A stretch of DNA of 64,000 nucleotides from Croceibacterium_A sp044506885 (GCA_044506885.1 JBIQKC010000010.1:13149-77148); one strand, 5' to 3'. Numbered from the stretch's first letter, positions 8,437-15,720 are shown. The notes: a model not told the origin generated them from the sequence alone. Translations and numbers: made by a program.

Positions 8437-9357
8437 ATGACCACAACCGTCCAGCCCCAAGCGTTACCGGCCGAATGGCGCGATTTCTTTGCGCTGACCA
8501 AGCCGCGCGTGATGAGCCTGGTGGTGTTCACGGGCCTCGCCGGCCTGCTTGCCGCTCCCGGCGCGATCCATCCGGTGCTCGGGTTTACCGCCGTGCTGTG
8601 CATCGCGCTCGGCGCGGGCGGGGCCGGGGCGCTCAACCAGTGGTGGGAAGCCGACATCGACGCGCGGATGAAGCGCACCGCCGGGCGGCCGCTGCCGCAG
8701 GGAAAGCTCGATCGGATTTCCGCGCGCGATTTCGGCGTGGCGCTCTCGGTCGCCTCGGTGCTGGTGATGGGGGTGGCGGTGAACTGGCTCGCGGCCGCGA
8801 TCCTCGCCGCCTCGATCCTCTACTACACTGTCATCTACACGATCTGGCTCAAGCCCCGGACGCCGCAGAACATCGTCATCGGCGGCGGCGCGGGCGCGTT
8901 TCCGCCGCTGATCGGCTGGGTCGCGGTCACCGGCGAGGTCACACTGATGCCGGTGCTGCTGTTCGTCATCATCTTCATGTGGACACCGCCGCACTTCTGG
9001 GCGCTGGCGCTGTTCGTGAAGAGCGATTACGCCCACGCGGGCATTCCGATGCTGCCGGTGGTCGCCGGTGAAACCGCCACGCGGCGGCAAATCCTGCTCT
9101 ATTCGGTGGTCCTGCTCGCCGTAAGCCTTGCGCCGTGGGCGATCGGCGGGACCGGCGCGATCTACGGGATCTCGGCGCTGGCCCTGTCCGGCCTGTTCGT
9201 CGCCCTGTCGCTGCCAGTGGCCTTGCGCCGCAGCGGAGGGGGCGACGCGATGCGGCCGGAAAAGCGGCTGTTCGCCTATTCGGTGCTGTACCTTTTCGCG
9301 CTGTTCGCCGTGCTGGTTGCGGACCGGCTGATCATGGGGCAGGGACTATCGGCATGA
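8437..9357 (+). CDS. ctaB: protoheme IX farnesyltransferase (heme O synthase)
   Basis: Adds a farnesyl group to heme b to make heme O, the precursor of heme a for the oxidase encoded beside it. UbiA-type polytopic enzyme, 306 residues, with LTKPRVMSLVVFTG at the start, the Asp-rich NQWWEADIDARMKRTAGRPLP motif near residue 70, and about eight membrane helices. GTG at 8434 directly precedes ATG 8437; either could be used. Its stop overlaps the ATG of the next small gene (ATGA). Confidence 0.96.
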   Translation: MTTTVQPQALPAEWRDFFALTKPRVMSLVVFTGLAGLLAAPGAIHPVLGFTAVLCIALGAGGAGALNQWWEADIDARMKRTAGRPLPQGKLDRISARDFGVALSVASVLVMGVAVNWLAAAILAASILYYTVIYTIWLKPRTPQNIVIGGGAGAFPPLIGWVAVTGEVTLMPVLLFVIIFMWTPPHFWALALFVKSDYAHAGIPMLPVVAGETATRRQILLYSVVLLAVSLAPWAIGGTGAIYGISALALSGLFVALSLPVALRRSGGGDAMRPEKRLFAYSVLYLFALFAVLVADRLIMGQGLSA

Positions 9358-9479
9358 CACCGGAGGAAGAACAGGCGCTCAAGCGCGCGCGCCGTGGCCG
9401 CAACATCGCGCTGGCGCTCGCACTGGCGGGGTTCGTGGCGCTGTTCTACGCCATCACCATCGTCAAGATGCTCGACTGA
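9354..9479 (+). CDS. small CoxF-like membrane protein of the oxidase operon
   Basis: A 41-residue protein too short for most gene finders: a charged N terminus (TPEEEQALKRARRGRN) followed by one transmembrane helix (about residues 17-38) ending IVKMLD. It is locked between ctaB and ctaG by overlaps at both ends (ATGA with ctaB, TGATG with ctaG), so it is surely translated. Small proteins at this position between ctaB and ctaG are common in alphaproteobacteria and often labelled CoxF; a role in oxidase assembly is inference from position. Confidence 0.75.
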   Translation: MTPEEEQALKRARRGRNIALALALAGFVALFYAITIVKMLD

Positions 9480-10048
9480 TGGCCAGTCTCGCTCTCGAGA
9501 AGAGGAACCGCCGGGTGGCGCTGGCGATGGCGGCGGCGGCGGCGGCCATGCTGGGGCTCGGCTTCGCAGCGGTTCCGCTCTACGACCTGTTCTGCCGCGT
9601 GACCGGCTTTGGCGGCACGACCCAGGTCGCCACCATCGCCCAGGCGGACGACGCCGCCGCGCGCAGCGCCGGCGGCAGGACGATATCGATCCGCTTCGAC
9701 GCCAATACCGCCAGCGACATGCCGTGGAAATTTCGCCCGCGGCAGGTGACCGACACGGTCCAGATCGGCCAGCGCGACATGGCGATCTTCGAGGCGCGCA
9801 ACGACACCTCCGTGCCGATAACCGGAACCGCGACTTTCAACGTCGAGCCGGAGCAGGCGGGTAAGTACTTCAACAAGATCCAGTGTTTCTGTTTCACCGA
9901 GCAGACGCTTCGGCCCGGCCAGGAAGTGGCGATGCCGGTGCTCTACTACGTCGATCCCAAAGCGCTCGACGATCCCAACATGAAGGGGGTCGAACAGATC
10001 ACGCTCAGCTACACGTTCCACAAGGCGAAGGATCAGCCTTCCCCCTAG
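9479..10048 (+). CDS. ctaG: cytochrome c oxidase assembly protein CtaG/Cox11
   Basis: Copper chaperone that inserts CuB into subunit I. The 189-residue protein has a single N-terminal membrane anchor (about residues 13-35) and a periplasmic Ig-like domain with the copper-binding pair in KIQCFCFTEQ (Cys136, Cys138). YDLFCRVTGFGGTTQ after the anchor is also diagnostic. The start overlaps the stop of the preceding small gene. Confidence 0.96.
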   Translation: MASLALEKRNRRVALAMAAAAAAMLGLGFAAVPLYDLFCRVTGFGGTTQVATIAQADDAAARSAGGRTISIRFDANTASDMPWKFRPRQVTDTVQIGQRDMAIFEARNDTSVPITGTATFNVEPEQAGKYFNKIQCFCFTEQTLRPGQEVAMPVLYYVDPKALDDPNMKGVEQITLSYTFHKAKDQPSP

Positions 10049-10119
10049 GACTCTAGTACGAACCCCAATAACCCAAGCCTCTGGACCACGGGCCAGGCCC
10101 GCATTAAGGGCACGCCCAG

Positions 10120-10146
10120 GCAAGGATCAGGCAAGCAAGGATCAGG
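10120..10146 (+). repeat. short direct repeat before ctaE
   Basis: GCAAGGATCAGG occurs at 10120-10131 and again at 10135-10146, just before the ctaE ATG (10156). The second copy holds AAGGA, 10 nt or more from the ATG, and may act as ribosome-binding region; otherwise no function is evident. The 107-bp ctaG-ctaE gap holds nothing else I can name. Confidence 0.5.
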
Positions 10147-10155
10147 AAAGCTCAC

Positions 10156-10977
10156 ATGGCCGGCGCCAAGAACCACGACTATCACATCCTGCCGCCCGAC
10201 ATCTGGCCGCTCGTCGGCGCGGTTTCGGCGTTCACGTTCACCAGCGGCATGGTGCTCTACATGCACGAGATGCCGAACCACTGGCTGGTGCTGGGGCTGG
10301 GCATCGCGGGCCTGATCGCCACGTTCTTCACGTGGTTCTCCAACGTCGTGAAGGAGGCGCAGGCGGGCGATCATACGCCTGTGGTGCAGCTTCACCTGCG
10401 CTACGGGATGATCCTGTTCATCGCGTCGGAAGTGATGTTCTTCGTCGGCTGGTTCTGGGCCTGGTTCGATTTCGCGCTGTTTCCCAACGCCTTGACCGAG
10501 GTGGTCGGCGGCGTCTTCCCGCCCAAGGCGATCGAAGCGGTAATGGATCCGTTCGCGCTGCCGCTGCTCAACACGCTGATCCTGCTGTGTTCGGGCACCA
10601 CCGTTACCTGGGCGCACCACTCGCTGATCCACGGCGACCGCGAGGGGCTGAAGAAGGGCCTGTGGCTCACGGTCATCCTCGGCGTGCTGTTCACCTGCAT
10701 CCAGGCTTATGAATACGCCCACGCTCCGTTTGGGTTCGGCGGCAACACCTACAGCTCGGGCTTCTACATGGCGACCGGGTTCCACGGCTTCCACGTGCTG
10801 GTGGGTACGATCATGCTGATCGTCTGCCTGCGCCGCGCCTACCTCGGTCACTTCACGCCCAAGCAGCACTTCGGCTTCGAAGCGGCGGCGTGGTACTGGC
10901 ACTTCGTCGACGTGGTGTGGCTGTTCCTGTTCATCGTCGTCTACATCTGGGGCGGCTGGGGCGCCGAATTCCACTAG
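10156..10977 (+). CDS. ctaE: cytochrome c oxidase subunit III
   Basis: Third core subunit of the aa3 oxidase, seven transmembrane helices, no metal centres; it stabilises turnover and proton uptake. The 273-residue protein begins AGAKNHDYHILPPDIWPL and contains ASEVMFFVGWFWAWFDFALF, TWAHHSLIHGDR, ATGFHGFHVLVGTIM and a C-terminal WHFVDVVWLFLFIVVYIW, all typical. The last base of its stop codon is also the first base of the nested inverted-repeat element that follows. Confidence 0.97.
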   Translation: MAGAKNHDYHILPPDIWPLVGAVSAFTFTSGMVLYMHEMPNHWLVLGLGIAGLIATFFTWFSNVVKEAQAGDHTPVVQLHLRYGMILFIASEVMFFVGWFWAWFDFALFPNALTEVVGGVFPPKAIEAVMDPFALPLLNTLILLCSGTTVTWAHHSLIHGDREGLKKGLWLTVILGVLFTCIQAYEYAHAPFGFGGNTYSSGFYMATGFHGFHVLVGTIMLIVCLRRAYLGHFTPKQHFGFEAAAWYWHFVDVVWLFLFIVVYIWGGWGAEFH

Positions 10978-11241
10978 GGTCCGTACTCAATAGCCAGCGC
11001 GCCCGAGGTTTGGCCCTGAGGCCCCAGTGCAAGGAGAGAGGGCGAAGGAATATGTCCATATTTCAAGACCGATCGACGCGGCAATGGGGCCTCAGGGCCA
11101 AATCCCTGCGGGACGTCCGGATGGCTTCCATCTCGAACGAAGCCGCGCTTGCCATGGCGGCCAGCCGTGGCCGCGCGCGCCTTCGTCCGATATGTTCGCC
11201 ATCCGGACGCCTCGGGCGCGCTGGCTCTTGAGTACGGACCC
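10977..11241. repeat. 265-bp nested inverted-repeat element (MITE-like)
   Basis: Outer arms of 32 bp (10977-11008 and 11210-11241) match at 31 of 32 positions when inverted; they start GGGTCCGTACTCAA. Inside are two further perfect or near-perfect inverted pairs: an 18-bp pair TTTGGCCCTGAGGCCCCA (11009-11026) with its complement at 11085-11102, and a 28-bp pair (11115-11142 with 11181-11208) sharing GTCCGGATGGC and GACGAAG/AACGAAG ends. The 58-nt loop of the first pair contains a smaller palindrome (AATATGTCCATATT). The whole can fold as a cruciform with two side hairpins. A 59-codon open frame (11052-11231) lies wholly inside it. No transposase is present, so if mobile it is non-autonomous. 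Confidence 0.85.
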
Positions 11242-11264
11242 CAGGCGAACCTTGGGCCGCCACG

Positions 11265-11651
11265 ATGGCCGACACGCCTGAATCCCCGCAAGGGCAGCCG
11301 CGGTTGGCCGAGGCTGCCCTTTCCGGCCTTTGCCCCCAGTGCGGCGCACGCACGCTGTTCGATGGCTGGGTCGGGTTTGCCGGGCGCTGCCGCGCTTGCG
11401 GGCTCGACTTCTCCCGCTCCAACGTCGGTGACGGGCCGGCGGCGTTTCTGACGCTGATCATCGGCACGATCGTTCTGGTCCTTGCGCTTTTCCTGCAACT
11501 GGGCGCATCGCCGCCCTGGTGGCTGCATGTGCTGCTGTGGCCGCCGCTGGCGCTGGTCGGCGTCGTCTTCGGTCTGCGCTGGGCGAAGGCGGCGCTGTTC
11601 TGGTCCGAATATCGCAACCGCGCCGGGGAGGGGCGGGAGCGCGCGCCATGA
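11265..11651 (+). CDS. DUF983 family zinc-ribbon membrane protein
   Basis: A 128-residue protein with an N-terminal zinc ribbon (GLCPQCGARTLF and GRCRACGLDF, two CxxC pairs at about residues 22-25 and 44-47) followed by two membrane helices (about 60-83 and 87-107). DUF983 proteins regularly sit between ctaE and SURF1 in alphaproteobacterial oxidase operons, which is the case here; the role in oxidase biogenesis is inferred from that. Its stop overlaps the SURF1 ATG (ATGA). The nested repeat element lies between it and ctaE. Confidence 0.88.
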   Translation: MADTPESPQGQPRLAEAALSGLCPQCGARTLFDGWVGFAGRCRACGLDFSRSNVGDGPAAFLTLIIGTIVLVLALFLQLGASPPWWLHVLLWPPLALVGVVFGLRWAKAALFWSEYRNRAGEGRERAP

Positions 11652-12223
11652 TCCGCCGCTTGCCGCTGATGCCGACGCTGCTGGTCGGGGCGGCCGTGGC
11701 GGCGATGATCGCGCTGGGCGTATGGCAACTCCAGCGCGCCGAATGGAAGGAGGGGCTGCTGGCCCGCTACCGGCAGGCGCAGGCCATGTCCGCCAGCGTG
11801 CCCTGGCCGGAAACGGAAGCTGCGATGGAAGCATCGCTGTTTCGTTGGAGCGGGTTCGATTGCGCCCAGGTCACCGGCGTCCGCACCACCGCCGCCAGGA
11901 GCGCGAGGGGCGAAAGCGGCGTGGCGCAAGTCGTCCGCTGCGGGCTCCTCGGCGGCGGCGAAGCGGAAGCGGCGCTCGGCTGGTCGCTGCCCACGGAAAT
12001 CGTCGAATGGACCGGCGGGCCCGTCACTGGCGTCATCGGTCCGGGCGGGGAGTTCGGCGGCATCCTCTATGCGGCGCAAAACCCCGCCGGCCTGCAACCG
12101 CTCGCGCCGCCCGACCCGGAAAGCCTGCCCAACAACCATCTGGCTTACGCCGGGCAATGGTTCTTCTTCGCGCTGACCGCGCTGGTGATCTACGTCCTCG
12201 CGCTGCGGCGGCGGCGCGGCTGA
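11648..12223 (+). CDS. SURF1 family cytochrome oxidase biogenesis protein
   Basis: Helps insert heme a into subunit I. From ATG 11648 the protein is 191 residues: an N-terminal helix (LVGAAVAAMIALGVWQLQRAEWK, beginning near residue 10) containing the SURF1 signature GVWQLQRAEWK, a periplasmic domain, and a C-terminal helix (NNHLAYAGQWFFFALTALVIY) with the conserved NNHLxYAxQWF motif. It is somewhat shorter than typical bacterial SURF1 (about 220-250). A frame extends upstream to 11519 but would overlap DUF983 and lacks similarity. Confidence 0.92.
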   Translation: MIRRLPLMPTLLVGAAVAAMIALGVWQLQRAEWKEGLLARYRQAQAMSASVPWPETEAAMEASLFRWSGFDCAQVTGVRTTAARSARGESGVAQVVRCGLLGGGEAEAALGWSLPTEIVEWTGGPVTGVIGPGGEFGGILYAAQNPAGLQPLAPPDPESLPNNHLAYAGQWFFFALTALVIYVLALRRRRG

Positions 12224-12227
12224 GCGG

Positions 12228-12329
12228 TCAATCGCGGCCTTTCCACACGATCGGCTCGAAGCCGCCGTAGATCATGCGCTTGCCATCGAAGAGCGGTTCC
12301 TCGCCAAGCTCCGCGAAGCGCGGCTCCTT
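12228..12329 (-). pseudogene. 3' remnant of a DUF1428 family gene
   Basis: Read on the minus strand, this segment encodes about 33 residues ending in PLFDGKRMIYGGFEPIV plus a short tail and a TGA at 12228-12230. That is the conserved C terminus of DUF1428 (YbaA-like) proteins. The rest of the gene is absent: directly upstream is the stop codon of the SRPBCC gene, in a different frame. DUF1428 genes often accompany ArsR/SRPBCC pairs, so this looks like the leftover of a deletion in an original ArsR-SRPBCC-DUF1428 cluster. Confidence 0.65.
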
Positions 12330-12810
12330 ACTCGTACAGCCCTTCGCGCAGGTTGATGCCGTGCTCGAGCCAGACCTTCAGCGCGAGCAGCATTCCGGTC
12401 CAGCCTTGGCAGTTGCCGTAGCTTGCCTTGAGCGCGCCCTCGTTGAAGCGCCAGCCTTCCTCGGCGATCTCGATCAGCGTGCGGCCGTCTTCCAGCCCCC
12501 TGAAGGTCATCGTCACGGTCGTCCTGTAGTCGGCGGCTTCGATTTCGCCGCCATCGAGGTTCGGCGCTTCGCCTTCGTTGGCATCCCATTGCAGCACGAT
12601 GCGCTCGTTGGGCGCGACCTCGATCACATGGACCGGAAAGGCGCCCGGAAAATCGTGGAAGTCCCACGTCACCGTCGCGCCTTCCTCCAGCCGTCCCTGC
12701 GCGCCGCCGGTGGTGAAATAGTGCGATAGCTGCTTCGGGTCGGCCACGGCCTCGAAAACCTCCTCGACCGGCCTGGCGATGCGCGCCGCCACGCGAAACT
12801 TGAGCTCCAT
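12328..12810 (-). CDS. SRPBCC (AHSA1-type) domain protein
   Basis: A 160-residue START/Bet v 1-like protein of the AHSA1 group: RIARPVEEVFEAVADPKQLSHYF at the N terminus, VTWDFHDF and VTMTFRGLEDGRTLIEIAEEGW in the core, and GWTGMLLALKVWLEHGI at the end. These proteins bind hydrophobic ligands; the ligand is unknown. It is divergent from the ArsR gene and shares its operator, so it is probably repressed by that ArsR. The stop abuts the DUF1428 remnant. Confidence 0.88.
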   Translation of the reverse strand: MELKFRVAARIARPVEEVFEAVADPKQLSHYFTTGGAQGRLEEGATVTWDFHDFPGAFPVHVIEVAPNERIVLQWDANEGEAPNLDGGEIEAADYRTTVTMTFRGLEDGRTLIEIAEEGWRFNEGALKASYGNCQGWTGMLLALKVWLEHGINLREGLYE

Positions 12811-12843
12811 GATCCGAATACCTCGCTTGAGTCGCCGGAAAAT

Positions 12844-12863
12844 ATGTTATAAAAATATAACAT
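12844..12863. promoter_or_regulatory. ArsR operator palindrome over the start codon
   Basis: Perfect inverted repeat ATGTTATA-AAAA-TATAACAT (8-4-8) whose right end covers the first two bases of the ArsR ATG (12862). A -10-like TATAAA (12848-12853) lies inside it, 8 nt before the ATG. Position between divergent ArsR and SRPBCC genes supports joint repression. Confidence 0.7.
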
Positions 12864-13218
12864 GTCAACCGACGACGATCTCGATGCGGTGTTCAAGGCG
12901 CTCGCTAACCCTGCCCGGCGACGGATCTGCGACGAGCTGAAGCTGCGTCCGCTGACTACCAAGCAGCTCTGCGCGGTGTTCCCCGATCTCGACCGCACGA
13001 CGGTGATGCTCCACTTGCGCGTGCTCGAGGATGCCGGGCTGGTGGCGGCCGTGCGCAAGGGACGCGAACGGTTCAACTACCTCGACGCAATGCCGATCCA
13101 GGCGATCCAGGAGCGTTGGATCGGCCCCTACGCCGCGCAGGCCGGATGGCGGCTGATGCAGCTGAAACGCGAGCTGGAAGACGCGGGGAAGCAAAAGCAG
13201 ACCGCCCGCCAAGGCTGA
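12862..13218 (+). CDS. ArsR/SmtB-type winged-helix repressor
   Basis: A 118-residue winged-helix regulator: DAVFKALANPARRRICDELK (N-terminal helices), TTKQLCAVFPDLDRTTVMLHLRVLEDAGLV (recognition helix and dimer part) and the wing AVRKGRERFNYLDAMP. There is no clear metal-binding Cys pair in alpha3 (only one Cys in that helix), as in ArsR relatives paired with SRPBCC genes. No Shine-Dalgarno is possible because the operator occupies the upstream bases; a leaderless mRNA is likely. The TGA stop lies within a 13-nt sequence (GCTGAATGGCGAT) shared with the palindromic element at 24844. Confidence 0.9.
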   Translation: MSTDDDLDAVFKALANPARRRICDELKLRPLTTKQLCAVFPDLDRTTVMLHLRVLEDAGLVAAVRKGRERFNYLDAMPIQAIQERWIGPYAAQAGWRLMQLKRELEDAGKQKQTARQG

Positions 13219-13226
13219 ATGGCGAT
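13214..13226. repeat. solo arm of the 24844-type palindromic element
   Basis: GCTGAATGGCGAT is identical to part of the right arm of the palindrome at 24844-24989 (24969-24981) and here contains the ArsR stop codon. Thirteen bases could be coincidence, but a similar solo match occurs at 47593. Confidence 0.35.
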
Positions 13227-13284
13227 TGGCCCTAGCGCCGTCTTGTTGCCACGATGGCGTCTCGCCGCTAACCGCCCTGCCACG

Positions 13285-14700
13285 ATGGACTATATCTCCA
13301 CCCGCGGCAGCGCCCCGGCGCTCGATTTCGAAGGCGTGACGCTGGCCGGGCTGGCGTCCGACGGCGGACTGTACCTGCCGCGCGAATGGCCGCGCCTTTC
13401 CGAAGGCGAGATCGCCGCGCTCGCGGGCCTTCCCTACGCCGAACTGGCGACGCGGATTATGCTGCCGTTCGTGGGCGACAGCCTAAGCGAAGACCGGCTG
13501 CGCGAGCTGAGCGCCGAAGCCTATGGCCGCTTCGCCCACGCCGCCGTCACGCCGCTGGCCCAGCTGGACGAGCGGCACTGGCTGCTGGAGCTGTTCCACG
13601 GCCCGACGCTGGCGTTCAAGGACGTGGCGCTGCAATTGCTCGGGCCGTTGTTCGAGGAGTTCCTGGCCCGCCGCGATCGGCGGCTGACGATCGTCGGGGC
13701 GACCAGCGGCGATACCGGCTCCGCCGCGATCGACGCGGTGGCGGGGCGCGAGAACATCGACATCTTCATGCTCCACCCGAAAGGGCGGGTCAGCGACGTG
13801 CAGCGGCGGCAGATGACCACGGTCAAGGCGCCCAACGTGCACAACATCGCCATCGACGGCAGCTTCGACGACGCGCAGGCGATGGTGAAACGAATGTTCA
13901 ACGATCCGGCAATGACCGGACAATTCGACCTGGGGGCGGTCAATTCGATCAACTGGGCGCGGCTGATGGCGCAGGTGGTCTACTACTTCGCCGCCGCCGT
14001 GCAGCTCGGCGCGCCGCATCGCAAGACCGCTTTCAGCGTGCCGACCGGCAATTTCGGCGATGTCTTCGCCGGCTATGTCGCCGCGCGGATGGGCCTGCCG
14101 GTGGAGCGGTTGATCGTGGCCACCAACGTCAACGACATCCTTCATCGCGCGCTTTCCGATGGCGATTATTCTGCCGGCGAGGTGACGCCCACCGCGGCGC
14201 CGTCGATGGATATTCAGGTCAGCTCCAACTTCGAGCGGCTGCTGTTCGATTGCGGCGGGCGCGACGGGGCGGCGCTGGCCGAACAGATGCGCGGGTTCGA
14301 GCGGGAGAAGGCCATGCGCCTCACCAACGCCCAGCGCGCTAATATTTCGGGGGGCGGGGCATTCGCGCTGTTTTCCAGCGCCCGCGCCGACGCCACCGAC
14401 ATGGCCCGCGCGATGGCGTGGGCAGCGCACGAGGCCGGGCAGGTGATCGATCCGCATACCGCGATCGGCCTCCACGCCGCGCGCGCGGCGGAATTGCCGC
14501 GCGAGGTTCCCGTGGTCACGCTCGCCACCGCGCATCCGGGCAAGTTCCGCGACGCGGTCGAACGCGCCACAGGCCAACGCCCGCCGCTTCCGGCCCGCGT
14601 CGGGGACCTGTTCGACCGCGACGAGCGCTGCGTCGACCTGCCCGGCGAATACGATGCGGTCGCCGCCTATGTCGCGGAGCACGCGACGCCTTCGCACTGA
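13285..14700 (+). CDS. thrC: threonine synthase
   Basis: PLP enzyme converting O-phosphohomoserine to threonine. The 471-residue protein begins MDYISTRGSAPALDFEGV and has the PLP lysine in FHGPTLAFKDVALQ (Lys112), the phosphate-binding GATSGDTGSAAIDA, and FSVPTGNFGDVFAGYVAARMGLP. A longer frame begins at 13219, but the added 22 residues are not part of the family, so I use ATG 13285. No operon partner is obvious; a sphingomonad-type repeat follows it. Confidence 0.95.
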   Translation: MDYISTRGSAPALDFEGVTLAGLASDGGLYLPREWPRLSEGEIAALAGLPYAELATRIMLPFVGDSLSEDRLRELSAEAYGRFAHAAVTPLAQLDERHWLLELFHGPTLAFKDVALQLLGPLFEEFLARRDRRLTIVGATSGDTGSAAIDAVAGRENIDIFMLHPKGRVSDVQRRQMTTVKAPNVHNIAIDGSFDDAQAMVKRMFNDPAMTGQFDLGAVNSINWARLMAQVVYYFAAAVQLGAPHRKTAFSVPTGNFGDVFAGYVAARMGLPVERLIVATNVNDILHRALSDGDYSAGEVTPTAAPSMDIQVSSNFERLLFDCGGRDGAALAEQMRGFEREKAMRLTNAQRANISGGGAFALFSSARADATDMARAMAWAAHEAGQVIDPHTAIGLHAARAAELPREVPVVTLATAHPGKFRDAVERATGQRPPLPARVGDLFDRDERCVDLPGEYDAVAAYVAEHATPSH

Positions 14701-14715
14701 TGGCCGAAGCAACAC

Positions 14716-14782
14716 CCGTTCGTGTCGAGCGAAGTCGAGACACCTGCGGGGGACGCCTCTCGACTGCGCTCAAGGCGAACGG
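14716..14782. repeat. CCGTTCG...CGAACGG palindromic repeat between thrC and the methyltransferase
   Basis: Left arm CCGTTCGTGTCGAGCGAAGT (14716-14735, continuing CGAGA) and right arm TCTCGACTGCGCTCAAGGCG (14758-14777, continuing AACGG) are imperfect inverted copies. From memory, this is one of the common dispersed repeats of sphingomonad genomes. It ends 8 nt before the methyltransferase GTG, immediately ahead of its ribosome-binding GGAGAG. Confidence 0.65.
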
Positions 14783-14790
14783 AGAGTGAA

Positions 14791-15720
14791 GTGGCTGACC
14801 TGATCGAGCACTCCCTCGTCATGGAAGGCGCGGGCTGGGCCGATTACGGCCTGCTCGACAGCGGCCACGGCCGCAAGCTGGAGCGCTACGGCCCCTACAG
14901 CTTCATCCGTCCGGAGGGGCAGGCGCTGTGGTCGCCCCGGCTGGCGGAATGGGACGCCGACGGCGAGTTCGTGCCCGGTTCGGACGAGGACGGCGGCGGG
15001 CGCTGGCATTTCCATCGCTCCGTCCCGCGCGAAGGCTGGCCGCTGGCGTGGAACGAGGCGCGCTTCACCGCACAATGCACCCCCTTCCGCCACCTGGGCT
15101 TCTTTCCCGACATGGCCCCGGTGTGGGACTGGATGCGAGAGCGGCTGTCTTCCCCCGAACCGTCTGACATCCCCCACCCCGACCCCTCCCCTGAAGGGGA
15201 GGGGCCAACCACCCTCAACCTGTTCGGGTATACGGGCGTGGGGACGCTGGCGCTGTCGCGGTGCGGGCCGGTGACGCATGTCGACGCGAGCAAGAAGTCG
15301 GTCACCCACGCGCGCGCCAATGCCGCGCTTTCGGGGATGGAAGAGCGACCGATCCGCTGGCTGGTGGACGATGCGGCGAAGTTCGCTGCGCGCGAGGTGC
15401 GGCGGAGCCGGCGTTACGACGGGATCATCCTCGATCCGCCGAAGTTCGGACGCGGGCCGGACGGCGAGGTCTGGCGGCTGGAGGACGGCTTGCCGCCGCT
15501 GATCGCCGATTGCCGCCGCCTGCTCGATGCCGACAGCCGGTTCCTGTTCCTGACCGTCTATGCCGTGCGCATGAGCAGCCTGGCGCTCGCCGGCCTGCTG
15601 GCGGAACACTTCGCCGATTTGCCCGGCGAGATCGAGCACGGCGAACTGGCGGTGCGCGAGGAGGGGAACGGGGCGCGGCTGCTACCGACCGCCATCTTCG
15701 CCCGCTGGCGGCGCGGCTGA
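14791..15720 (+). CDS. class I SAM-dependent methyltransferase (RlmI-like)
   Basis: A 309-residue protein in which the SAM-binding motif I is LNLFGYTGVGTLALSRCG (near residue 142), motif IV is YDGIILDPPKFGRGP (DPPxF as in rRNA cytosine-5/RlmI-like enzymes), and LEDGLPPLIADCRRLL follows. Substrate is probably rRNA by family, but unproven. Start is GTG 14791, preceded by GGAGAG at good distance; an ATG at 14722 would begin inside the repeat. Oddity: about residues 125-140 read PHPDPSPEGEGP, the in-frame translation of a REP-like palindrome inserted just before motif I. Its last 39 bp overlap the convergent lipoprotein gene. Confidence 0.85.
   Translation: MADLIEHSLVMEGAGWADYGLLDSGHGRKLERYGPYSFIRPEGQALWSPRLAEWDADGEFVPGSDEDGGGRWHFHRSVPREGWPLAWNEARFTAQCTPFRHLGFFPDMAPVWDWMRERLSSPEPSDIPHPDPSPEGEGPTTLNLFGYTGVGTLALSRCGPVTHVDASKKSVTHARANAALSGMEERPIRWLVDDAAKFAAREVRRSRRYDGIILDPPKFGRGPDGEVWRLEDGLPPLIADCRRLLDADSRFLFLTVYAVRMSSLALAGLLAEHFADLPGEIEHGELAVREEGNGARLLPTAIFARWRRG
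15171..15204. repeat. REP-like palindrome inserted in frame in a coding sequence
   Basis: CCCCCACCCCGACCCCTCCC (15171-15190) continues into CTGAAGGGGAGGGG, giving the hairpin CCCCTCC/GGAGGGG. It belongs to the same class as the copies at 8334 and 36617, but lies inside the methyltransferase gene and keeps the frame open, adding a Pro/Glu/Gly linker. Confidence 0.75.

Noticed and set aside
9354..9479. Possibility that the 41-codon gene between ctaB and ctaG is spurious
   Set aside because: It overlaps both neighbours at start and stop with typical coupling and encodes a clean single helix, so I kept it.
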